From an uncultured Paracoccaceae bacterium (lineage in GTDB: Bacteria > Pseudomonadota > Alphaproteobacteria > Rhodobacterales > Rhodobacteraceae): DNA of 64,000 bases. The notes beneath the pieces were generated by a model. The model searched no databases and was not told the origin of the DNA. It was given only the letters and a program-made list of their open reading frames with translations. Position numbers and translations under genes: made by a program. Within the stretch, counting starts at the first letter, position 1; each line of letters starts with the position of its first letter. The stretch covers positions 1-64,000 of the forward strand of contig CANMMF010000010.1 of the NCBI GenBank assembly GCA_947498985.1. The letters are read 5' to 3'. Below, piece after piece: positions 33,756-40,849 of this stretch.

Positions 33756-34552
33756 GAAAGACCAAACCGGGCGTAGGCCGCCCGTTCCTCGATCTCCGAG
33801 ACGGCGCCATTGACCATCTGTGCGCCGAGCCGCGCGATCAGCGGGCGGCGCTGTGCGTAGCGGCGGAAGGTGACCTTGTCGCCGAACCGCTCCTTCATCT
33901 TGGGCACGAGATGGCCGATGCCATCGGCCAGACCCTGCGTCACGGCGTTCTGGCCCAGCCAGAACTCCCCGGTGAAAAGGTCGGGATTGTCGGCGAGCCT
34001 GGCACCGCGCCGGTCCTTGACCTGGGCAATGAAGGTGGTGTGCAGCTCCTCCAGCAGGCGTTTGAGACGCGCCACGTCCTCGTCCTTTTCCGGGCGGAAC
34101 GGATCGAGCATGCTTTTCGACTTGCCCGCCGTGTAGACCCGCCGCTCGACGCCGTAACGCTCCAGCAGCTCATGCGCGCCGAACCCTGCCGAAATCACCC
34201 CGATGGAGCCAAGGATGGAGCTGGCATCCGCCCAGATCTCGTCGGCGGCGGACGCGATCCAGTAGCCGCCCGAAGCCGCCACGTCCTCGACAAAGGCAAA
34301 GACCGGGATCTCCTTTTCCTCCGCCAGACGGCGGATGCGCGCGCCGATCAGGCTCGACTGCGCGGGCGAGCCGCCGGGGGAGTTGATCTCGAGCGCGACA
34401 GCCACCGGTTTGCCGCGGCTGAAGGCCTTTTCCATCAGCGGTGCAATCGACCGGTCGCTGAGCGATCCCGGCCCCGTGGTTCCGATGGCGCCCTGCAGGC
34501 GCAGGACGGCGACGGTGGGGCCGGATTTCAGGAAAGGGATAAAGCGCTTCAT
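33752..34552 (-). CDS. S49-family signal peptide peptidase (SppA/SohB-like)
   Basis: 266-residue serine protease of the Clp/SppA fold. The Ser nucleophile is S94 in 'EDVAASGGYWIASAADEIWA' and the Lys general base is K146 in 'GKSKSMLDPF'. 'ALEINSPGGSPAQSS' (about 53-67) forms the oxyanion region. The ATG at 34552 is preferred; upstream residues in the longer frame have no family similarity. Predicted to digest cleaved signal peptides or membrane protein fragments at the inner membrane. It is translationally linked to the small zinc-ribbon gene. Confidence 0.88.
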   Translation of the reverse strand: MKRFIPFLKSGPTVAVLRLQGAIGTTGPGSLSDRSIAPLMEKAFSRGKPVAVALEINSPGGSPAQSSLIGARIRRLAEEKEIPVFAFVEDVAASGGYWIASAADEIWADASSILGSIGVISAGFGAHELLERYGVERRVYTAGKSKSMLDPFRPEKDEDVARLKRLLEELHTTFIAQVKDRRGARLADNPDLFTGEFWLGQNAVTQGLADGIGHLVPKMKERFGDKVTFRRYAQRRPLIARLGAQMVNGAVSEIEERAAYARFGLS

Positions 34553-34727
34553 GGCCGAGGATGTAGATTGCGCGCGTCCGACAAACAAGGCGCAGGCTCA
34601 ACAAAGCCTGCGCTGTGGCCTGCCCGTCGCGCTCTCGCGTCGCTTGTGTGGCCAAGGCCGGGTCGATGCGCCCTGCGCGCGCGACCGGCACGCAAGGGCC
34701 GGGCAAGCACCGGGCCGCGCGCGCGGC

Positions 34728-36917
34728 TCAGAAAAAGCTCTGCGGGTCGATGTCGATCGCCATGCGCAGATCGCCCTTGAGCCGCACCTGACCGGCCCAG
34801 TCCGACAGGGCGGGCTGCAATGGTGCGCCTTTGGGGGCCTTGACCAGCAACCGCACCCGGTGCCGCCCGCGCACCCGGGCAATCGGCGCCGGGGCCGGAC
34901 CGTAGACCTGCGCGCCCACGGCCCGCAGAGCGCCGTCCTGCCGGGCCAGGTGATTGCCCAGATCAAAAACCTGCTGCACATCGGTCGAGGACAGGATCAC
35001 GCCCGCAAGCCGTCCGAAAGGCGGCATGCCCGCGGCGCGGCGCTCATCCAGCTCCGCTGCCCAGAACGCTTCCTCGTCGCCGCCGAGAATGGCGCGGATC
35101 ACCGGATGCTCGGGCTGGAAGCTCTGCAACAGCGCCTCTCCCGGACGCTCCGCCCGCCCGGCGCGCCCCGCCACCTGCCGCATCAGCTGAAAGGTGCGCT
35201 CCGCCGCGCGCAGGTCCGAGCCTTGCAGCCCCAGATCCGCATCGATCACCCCCACCAGCGTCAGCGCCGGGAAGTTGTGCCCCTTGGCCACCAGCTGCGT
35301 GCCGATGATGATATCCGCGGCCCCTTGGGCAATCGCCTCGATCTGCGCCTTGAGCTCGCGGGCCGTGCCGAACAGATCCGAACTGAGCACCGCGATCCGC
35401 GCTTCGGGAAAAAGCGCCGCCGCCTCCTCGGCCATGCGCTCCACCCCCGGGCCCACCGCCGCCAGCTTGTCCTCGACCCCGCAGCTGGGGCATTTGGTCG
35501 GCACCGGCTTGCTCTCGCCGCATTGATGGCAGATCAGCCGCTTCAGAAACCGGTGTTCGACCATGCGCGCGTCGCAATGATCGCAGCCCACCTGCTGCCC
35601 GCAGGCCCGGCAGAGCGTGACCGGCGCATAGCCACGCCGGTTGAGAAAGAGCATCGCCTGCTCGCCCGCCTCGAGACGCTGCGTGACCGCCTGCGCCAGC
35701 GTGGGCGAGATCCAGCGCGCCCCCGGCAGATCCTCGCCGCGCATGTCGATGGCGCGCATCTGCGGCATCACCGCGGCACCGAAACGCGAGCTCAGCACCA
35801 GCTTGTCATACTTGCCCGCTTCCGCATTGGCCCAGCTCTCGAGGCTCGGCGTGGCCGAGGCCAGCACCACCTGCGCGTCCAGCATCGAGGCGCGCAGCAC
35901 CGCCATGTCGCGCGCGTTGTAAAGCACGCCGTCCTCCTGCTTGTAGGACGTGTCGTGCTCCTCATCGACAACGATCAGACCAAGGCTCCGAAACGGCAGG
36001 AACAGCGCGGAACGCGCGCCGATCACCATCTGCGCCTGCCCTTCGGCCACCATCTTCCAGACCCGCCGCCGCTCGGTCAGCGTGACCCCGCTGTGCCATT
36101 CGGCGGGCCGCGCGCCAAAACGCGCCTCGACCCGGGTGAGAAATTCCGCCGTGAGCGCGATCTCGGGCAGCAGGACCAGCGCCTGCCGGCCCTGACGCAG
36201 CGCCTCGGCCACGGCTTCGAGATAGACCTCGGTCTTGCCCGAACCGGTCACGCCCTTCAGCAGCACGGTCTGGTAGGCGCCGGCTCTCTGGCCCGCGCGC
36301 AGGGTCTCGGCACCGGCGGCCTGATCCTCGGTCAGCGTCTTGCCGCCATGGGAAGGATCGAGCCGCGGGAATGCCGTGTCGCGCGGGCTTTGCTCTTCGA
36401 GGATCGCGCCGGAGGTCACCAGCCCCTTGACCACCGACGGCGTGACACCTGCCGCCTCGGCAAGCTCGCCCAGCGTCAGCGCCAGCCCGCCCAATGCGCC
36501 CGCTTCCTCGAGCACCCGGCGGCGCGCGTCGGTCATGCGCGGCGGCACACCTGTGCCCAACCGGTAGACCTTGCGCATCGAGGGCGGATCGCCCAGCCCC
36601 GGCGCGCGCGTGGCCAGCCGCAGCATCGCCGTGAGCGGCGTGAGCGTATAGGCGCCCGCGCGCTCCAGAAAGGCGCGCATCTCCGCGCGCATGGGGGGGG
36701 CGTCGAGCACGCGGCCGACCGGACGGATCTTCGAGGAATCGTAATCGCCCCGGCCCGGCCCCCAGACCACCCCCAGAACCTTGCGCGGCCCCAGCGGCAC
36801 TTCGACAAACGCGCCGGTGGCGCAGCCCCCTTCCGGCGCGCGGTAATCCAGCAACCGGTCCAGCGGCTGCGTCGTCAACACACCGCAAAGCGCCCCCTCT
36901 TCGAAGAAATCCGTCAT
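34728..36917 (-). CDS. priA: Primosomal protein N' (PriA helicase)
   Basis: 729-residue replication-restart helicase. The N-terminal DNA-binding domain is followed by Walker A 'LLKGVTGSGKTEVYLE', Walker B 'LIVVDEEHDTSYKQ', and the zinc-binding insert with eight cysteines ('CRACGQQVGCDHCDARMVEHRFLKRLICHQCG...KCPSCG'), then helicase motifs 'GTQLVAKGHNFPALTLVGV' and 'QVAGRAGRAERPGE'. The ATG at 36917 is the right length for PriA; a much longer frame upstream is the antisense of the transaldolase gene. Divergent from that gene with about 130 bp between. Confidence 0.96.
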   Translation of the reverse strand: MTDFFEEGALCGVLTTQPLDRLLDYRAPEGGCATGAFVEVPLGPRKVLGVVWGPGRGDYDSSKIRPVGRVLDAPPMRAEMRAFLERAGAYTLTPLTAMLRLATRAPGLGDPPSMRKVYRLGTGVPPRMTDARRRVLEEAGALGGLALTLGELAEAAGVTPSVVKGLVTSGAILEEQSPRDTAFPRLDPSHGGKTLTEDQAAGAETLRAGQRAGAYQTVLLKGVTGSGKTEVYLEAVAEALRQGRQALVLLPEIALTAEFLTRVEARFGARPAEWHSGVTLTERRRVWKMVAEGQAQMVIGARSALFLPFRSLGLIVVDEEHDTSYKQEDGVLYNARDMAVLRASMLDAQVVLASATPSLESWANAEAGKYDKLVLSSRFGAAVMPQMRAIDMRGEDLPGARWISPTLAQAVTQRLEAGEQAMLFLNRRGYAPVTLCRACGQQVGCDHCDARMVEHRFLKRLICHQCGESKPVPTKCPSCGVEDKLAAVGPGVERMAEEAAALFPEARIAVLSSDLFGTARELKAQIEAIAQGAADIIIGTQLVAKGHNFPALTLVGVIDADLGLQGSDLRAAERTFQLMRQVAGRAGRAERPGEALLQSFQPEHPVIRAILGGDEEAFWAAELDERRAAGMPPFGRLAGVILSSTDVQQVFDLGNHLARQDGALRAVGAQVYGPAPAPIARVRGRHRVRLLVKAPKGAPLQPALSDWAGQVRLKGDLRMAIDIDPQSFF

Positions 36918-37046
36918 TGACTCCGGTTGTCCTGATCGGCCTGTTAGCGCCACCAAATGGCGCGCTCCGGGTCTTTCGGCGCGCGCCCTCTTGGGGTATG
37001 ACACGCGCAACCGAAAGCCAAGAGCAGCCTGGGAGGGCCACCCGAA

Positions 37047-37700
37047 ATGAAATTTTTTGTCGACACCGCCGAAATCGATGCGATCCGCGAACTCAACGAC
37101 CTGGGCATGGTCGATGGCGTGACCACCAACCCGTCGCTGATCCTGAAATCGGGACGCGACATTCTCGAGGTTACCAAGGAAATCTGCGACATGGTCGATG
37201 GCCCGGTCTCGGCCGAGGTTGTGGCGCTGGAGGCCGACGACATGATCGCCGAGGGCCGCAAGCTGGCCAAGATTGCCGACAACATCGCCGTCAAGGTGCC
37301 GCTGACCTGGGCCGGGCTCAAGGCCTGCAAGGTGCTGTCGGGCGAAGGCAACATGGTCAATGTCACGCTGTGTTTCTCGGCCAACCAGGCGCTGCTGGCG
37401 GCCAAGGCCGGTGCCACTTTTATCTCGCCCTTCATCGGACGGCTTGACGATCTGAACATGGACGGGCTGGAGCTGATCGCCGATATCCGCGAGATCTATG
37501 ACAATTACGGATACGAGACGCAGGTGCTCGCCGCCTCGATCCGCACCGCCAACCACATGTCCGAATGCGCCAAGATCGGCGCGGACGTGGCCACCGCCCC
37601 GCCGGGTGTGATCAAGGCGATGGCCAATCACGTGATGACCGACAAGGGCCTCGACCAGTTTGTGAAAGATGCGCAGACGGCGGGCATCAAGATCGTCTGA
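37047..37700 (+). CDS. fsa: Small transaldolase / fructose-6-phosphate aldolase
   Basis: 217-residue TIM-barrel class I aldolase. Schiff-base Lys is K83 in '[12 protein letters not shown]'; '[15 protein letters not shown]' (about 23-37) and '[27 protein letters not shown]' fit the short TalC/FSA group. Whether it acts as a transaldolase or as a fructose-6-phosphate aldolase cannot be settled by eye. The start follows GGGAGGGCC. A hairpin and an inverted repeat follow the gene. Confidence 0.93.
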   Translation: MKFFVDTAEIDAIRELNDLGMVDGVTTNPSLILKSGRDILEVTKEICDMVDGPVSAEVVALEADDMIAEGRKLAKIADNIAVKVPLTWAGLKACKVLSGEGNMVNVTLCFSANQALLAAKAGATFISPFIGRLDDLNMDGLELIADIREIYDNYGYETQVLAASIRTANHMSECAKIGADVATAPPGVIKAMANHVMTDKGLDQFVKDAQTAGIKIV

Positions 37701-37724
37701 CATGCCCCGGACGCCCTTGTCGGA

Positions 37725-37744
37725 GTGAGGGGCCAGCCCCTCAC
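37725..37744 (+). terminator. Hairpin after the transaldolase gene
   Basis: GTGAGGGG (37725-37732) and CCCCTCAC (37737-37744) form a perfect 8-bp stem with a CCAG loop, 24 bases after the stop codon. No T tract follows. Confidence 0.55.
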
Positions 37745-37755
37745 ACTCCCCGGCG

Positions 37756-37813
37756 GTATATGAAAAGAGAAGAAACTTAGGACCGCCCTGCTGCTTCTTC
37801 TCTTTTCAAATAC
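37756..37813. repeat. Long inverted repeat between convergent genes
   Basis: Left arm GTATATGAAAAGAGAAGAA (37756-37774) pairs with the right arm TTCTTCTCTTTTCAAATAC (37795-37813), 18 of 19 positions complementary, with a 20-base loop. It sits between the convergent transaldolase gene and the unknown gene at 37896, and the A/T-rich arms could act as a terminator in both directions. Confidence 0.7.
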
Positions 37814-37895
37814 GCAAGAAACGGCATCCGTTCTCGGCGCAACGCTATTGGAGAGACCGAAGGGCGACCCCTGTCGCCGGTCTCCCGACCGTCTG

Positions 37896-38738
37896 TCAGA
37901 CGTTGGGCTCGCCCTGCAGGCCCAGAAGCTTGCGAAACCCCGTCCAGATCACGGGCAGGCGCGGCGGCTCCCTGAGGCCTGCCAGCGCCTCGTCGGCCCA
38001 GGGCGCCATGTCGCGCGCCACAAACTCCCGGCCCCATTTGAGATAGGCTTGCGCATGTTCGGGTCGCAACCGGCAGGCCGAGCCCACCAGCCCGACCAGC
38101 GTTTCGGCGGGTGAATACCATTCGTCCTGGATCGCGGTGACCCGCCGTTGCAGCAGCGGGCCGACAACCCGCATCAGGCGTTTTTCGGAATATTGTAGCA
38201 GCATGCGGCCCATCTCGTCGCGGCTGTAATGGATGAGCGGCGGGAAGGTGTCGAAGAACACCGCCTCGCCCGGGCGGGTTGCGAAGTTGCGGATCGAGGG
38301 GTGAAAGCCGATGCGGGCGTCCTGACCGTCAGCCCAGTGCCAGAACCGCGCGATGACCTGCCCCGCGGCATCCAGCATCCTGAGCGTGGCGTCCTTGTCC
38401 TCGCGCTGCATGCGCGGGCGCATCAGCGACGCGGCGGGCAGGGCGTCCTGCACGATTACCGGGATGCGACCGCTCTCCATCTCGAGCAGGTGAAAGGCGG
38501 TCACGGGCATCGGCACGCGGGCGGCCATCAGCGCTGCCACATAATCATCGTGACACCGGGCCAGCCGGTCCAGCGCCGCGTCGTCGCCCGGGCTGCGATA
38601 GACCTTGATGACCTGATCGGAGAACGGGCCGTCGGCGGGCCGGAACGGCGCGCAGAAATACCCCAGCTTCGAGATCGGCTGGCCGCGTTCGTCGGTCGAC
38701 GCGTTGATCAGCGATTTGAGCGCGGCGAGATCGGTCAT
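37896..38738 (-). CDS. Conserved hypothetical protein, family not securely recognised
   Basis: 280-residue soluble protein. It contains 'KLGYFCAPFRPADGPFSDQVIKVYRSPGDDAALDRLARCHDDYVAALMAARVPMPVT' and 'FWHWADGQDARIGFHPSIRNFATRPGEAVFFDTFPPL'; the latter reads like a kinase-like metal-binding or catalytic loop ('RNFAT...FFDTFPP'), so an aminoglycoside-phosphotransferase-like fold is possible. It may belong to DUF6206, but this is from memory and unsure. It is followed (on the minus strand) by the inverted repeat at 37756-37813, and its start lies 24 bases after the ParA-like stop. Confidence 0.6.
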   Translation of the reverse strand: MTDLAALKSLINASTDERGQPISKLGYFCAPFRPADGPFSDQVIKVYRSPGDDAALDRLARCHDDYVAALMAARVPMPVTAFHLLEMESGRIPVIVQDALPAASLMRPRMQREDKDATLRMLDAAGQVIARFWHWADGQDARIGFHPSIRNFATRPGEAVFFDTFPPLIHYSRDEMGRMLLQYSEKRLMRVVGPLLQRRVTAIQDEWYSPAETLVGLVGSACRLRPEHAQAYLKWGREFVARDMAPWADEALAGLREPPRLPVIWTGFRKLLGLQGEPNV

Positions 38739-38762
38739 GGGCAGGCTCCTTTGCCCCGCCCT

Positions 38763-39404
38763 TTACCCTGTCCCCAACGCCGCCGCCACCTCTGCGGCGA
38801 GCGCGCGCACCTCGTCCTGTGCCGGACCTTTGGGCATCTCGAGCGCGCCGCGCCCGCGCCCCAGCGCCTCGGCATAGCCCACGCGGTTGGCCAGGGTGGC
38901 TTTCGCGACGGTGGCCTGCAGCTCGGCCGCGGCCCCGGCGACATCGGCGGCCAGCCGCGTGCCCGGGCGGGCGCGGTTGAGCACCAGCAGCGTTTCGCGG
39001 TTCTCGCGCTCGGCCAGGTCTAGCACCGATTCGGTGGCCCAGAGGTCGAGATGGCTGACCGAGACCGGCACCACCACCAGATCAGCCACCCGCAACGCGG
39101 GCCGCAGGTCGCTGTCGGCCTTTGGCGGCGTGTCGATGATCACCACGTCATTCTCGCCCGCCAGCTTGCGGCATTCATAGGCCACACCCCAGGCCGATGA
39201 GGTGGAAAAATCGAGGCCTTCGCAAAGGCTTGCATCCAGCTCCACGCGGGTCATGAACCAGCGCCCGAGGCTGCCCTGCGGGTCGAGATCCACCAGCGCC
39301 ACGCGCTTGCCCTCGGCGCGGAACGCAAGCGCCAGATTGGCCGCGACCGTGGTCTTGCCCGAGCCGCCTTTCTGCTGTGCGATTGTGATCACCTTGCCCG
39401 ACAT
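38763..39404 (-). CDS. ParA/MinD-family ATPase (orphan)
   Basis: 213-residue deviant Walker A ATPase: 'AQQKGGSGKTTVAANLALAF' (Lys at both ends of the loop), 'VALVDLDPQGSLGRWF', and 'DVVIIDTPPKADSDLRPALRVADLVVVPV'. The ATG at 39404 has GGAGGCCAGG before it. No parB or centromere-like cluster is adjacent, so chromosome partition is unlikely. Orphan ParA proteins position cargo such as chemoreceptor clusters, carboxysomes or plasmids; the cargo here is unknown. Just upstream lies a perfect CtrA-type motif shared with the divergent gene at 39577. Confidence 0.85.
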   Translation of the reverse strand: MSGKVITIAQQKGGSGKTTVAANLALAFRAEGKRVALVDLDPQGSLGRWFMTRVELDASLCEGLDFSTSSAWGVAYECRKLAGENDVVIIDTPPKADSDLRPALRVADLVVVPVSVSHLDLWATESVLDLAERENRETLLVLNRARPGTRLAADVAGAAAELQATVAKATLANRVGYAEALGRGRGALEMPKGPAQDEVRALAAEVAAALGTG

Positions 39405-39514
39405 CCTGGCCTCCAACGCTTGGCTGCTGGTGCAGCGCAAGCATTTTGCACCTGCAGCATCGGAAAGGCCAGAGCGCGCGCGCGTGACGCATCCGCACGG
39501 GGGGCCTTGCGGCA

Positions 39515-39529
39515 TTAACCCCGCCTTAA
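39515..39529. promoter_or_regulatory. Perfect CtrA-type binding motif TTAA-N7-TTAA
   Basis: TTAACCCCGCCTTAA matches the CtrA full-site consensus exactly. It lies 110 bp upstream of the ParA-like start (minus strand) and 47 bp upstream of the gene at 39577 (plus strand), well placed to affect either. In this GC-rich background a chance exact match in a short intergenic region is uncommon, but binding is untested. Confidence 0.5.
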
Positions 39530-39576
39530 CCAAGGTGAACACATGGTGTGGCGCAGGCTTGAGGGGAGAGCTGCCC

Positions 39577-40251
39577 ATGGCGAATTTGCGCCGGATCATC
39601 AGCGCGGGCTGCCTGATGCTGCTTGCCGCGCAGGCCGCCCATGCCGGCGCCTGGCCGCGCGAGCGCGGGACCGGGTTTGCCGCCACCGCGGTGCGGCTGG
39701 CCTGGCCGCAGGATGTGGCTGCGCGCGACATGTCCGTTCCGGAGCAGCAATACCTCACGGCCTATGTGGAATACGGTCTGACCGACCGCCTGACGCTGGG
39801 GCTCGATCTTGGCCACGCCGTCGCAGGGGGCGGCAAGACGGTGGTTTTCCTGCGCATGCCGGTGCACCAGCCCGACAGCGGCATGCGCGTCTCGGCCGAA
39901 CTTGGCGTCGGGCGGGTGGATGGCGACACGGTGCTGCGCCCCGGCATCGCGCTGGGCTGGGGGCTGCCGAAAGGCTGGCTGTCCATCGACACGCTGGCCG
40001 AGATCGACGTGACCTCGGGCGACACCGATCTGAAGGCCGATATCACCTGGGGGCGCAACCTCGCGCGCGACCGAAAACTCATGCTGCAACTGCATCTGGG
40101 GGCGCCCTCAGACGAGGACGTCTTTGCCCGGTTCGAGCCGTCGCTGGTGGTGCCGTTGCGCAAACGGGTGAAGCTCGAGGCGGGGGCGAGCTGGGGGCTC
40201 ACGGGGGATGACAATGTCGGTGTGAAATTCGGTCTCTGGACCGATTTCTGA
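39577..40251 (+). CDS. Secreted protein, probable outer-membrane beta-barrel
   Basis: 224 residues with a signal peptide (about 1-22, 'CLMLLAAQAAHAGAWPRERG'). The mature part alternates polar and hydrophobic residues in short strands ('YLTAYVEYGLTDRLTLGLDLGHAV', 'MRVSAELGVGRVDGDTVLRPGIALGWGLP', 'KLMLQLHLGAPSD') and ends in Phe ('FGLWTDF'), the usual C-terminal signal for barrel assembly. Probably an outer-membrane protein of unknown function. The ATG at 39577 follows GAGGGGAGAG. The CtrA-type motif upstream suggests cell-cycle or motility-linked expression. Confidence 0.75.
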   Translation: MANLRRIISAGCLMLLAAQAAHAGAWPRERGTGFAATAVRLAWPQDVAARDMSVPEQQYLTAYVEYGLTDRLTLGLDLGHAVAGGGKTVVFLRMPVHQPDSGMRVSAELGVGRVDGDTVLRPGIALGWGLPKGWLSIDTLAEIDVTSGDTDLKADITWGRNLARDRKLMLQLHLGAPSDEDVFARFEPSLVVPLRKRVKLEAGASWGLTGDDNVGVKFGLWTDF

Positions 40252-40300
40252 ACCCACCGCTCTGCTTGCACGCGACACCGCCACCGGCCTAGCATGGCCC

Positions 40301-40783
40301 ATGCCCGCCCCGATCCGCCCCACCGACGACGACGCCCGCGCGCTGGCCCGGCGCCTGATCGAATCCGCGCGGTTCGGCGCGCTTGGCGTGCGCGACGCGC
40401 GGTTCGGCACGCCGATGGTCAGCCGCATCGCGGTGGTGCCCGGCCCCGACGGGCTGCCGCTGTCGCTGGTCTCCGATCTCAGCCACCACACGCAAGCGCT
40501 CAAGGCCGACCCGGTCTGTTCGCTGATGCTGGGCGAGCCCGGGGCCAAGGGCGATCCGCTGACCTACCCGCGTCTCAGCCTGCAGGGGCGCGCGCGGTTC
40601 ATCCGGCATGGTGAGGAGAGCCACGCAGGCCTCGCCGCGCATTATCTGCGCCAGCAGCCCAAAGCCCGGCTCTATATCGGGTTCGCCGATTTCTCGCTGA
40701 TGCGGATGGAGATCACCGGCGCCCATCTCAATGGCGGCTTCGGCAAGGCCTTTGTGCTCACGCCCGCCGATCTTGGCGCATGA
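40301..40783 (+). CDS. HugZ/pyridoxamine 5'-phosphate oxidase-like protein
   Basis: 160-residue split-barrel flavin- or haem-binding fold. 'ARRLIESARFGALGVRDARFGTPMVSRIAVVPGPDGLPLSLVSDLSHHTQALKADP' is typical of the HugZ-type PNPOx-like group, as is 'YIGFADFSLMRMEITGAHLNGGFGKAF' at the end. Likely roles are haem binding or degradation, or an FMN-dependent oxidoreduction; the exact one cannot be fixed. Its stop codon overlaps the A tract of a terminator for the convergent gene. Confidence 0.82.
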   Translation: MPAPIRPTDDDARALARRLIESARFGALGVRDARFGTPMVSRIAVVPGPDGLPLSLVSDLSHHTQALKADPVCSLMLGEPGAKGDPLTYPRLSLQGRARFIRHGEESHAGLAAHYLRQQPKARLYIGFADFSLMRMEITGAHLNGGFGKAFVLTPADLGA

Positions 40784-40813
40784 AAAAGGCCGAAGCCCCG
40801 AAGGGCCCCGGCC
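40783..40813 (-). terminator. Rho-independent terminator with TTCG loop for the beta-helix gene
   Basis: Read on the minus strand, GGCCGGGGCCC - TTCG - GGGCTTCGGCC (40813 to 40788) forms an 11-bp stem, with two G-U pairs and a stable UUCG tetraloop, followed by TTTTT (40787-40783). It lies about 35 bases after the stop of the gene at 40850 and touches the stop codon of the HugZ-like gene. Confidence 0.88.
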
Positions 40814-40849
40814 ACGCCGACTGGAAAGCCAGCGTCTTGTCGCAGGTCG

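Noticed and set aside
38763-39404. Chromosome or plasmid partition ParA
   Set aside because: No parB, parS-like repeats or replication gene adjacent; the protein is short and orphan.
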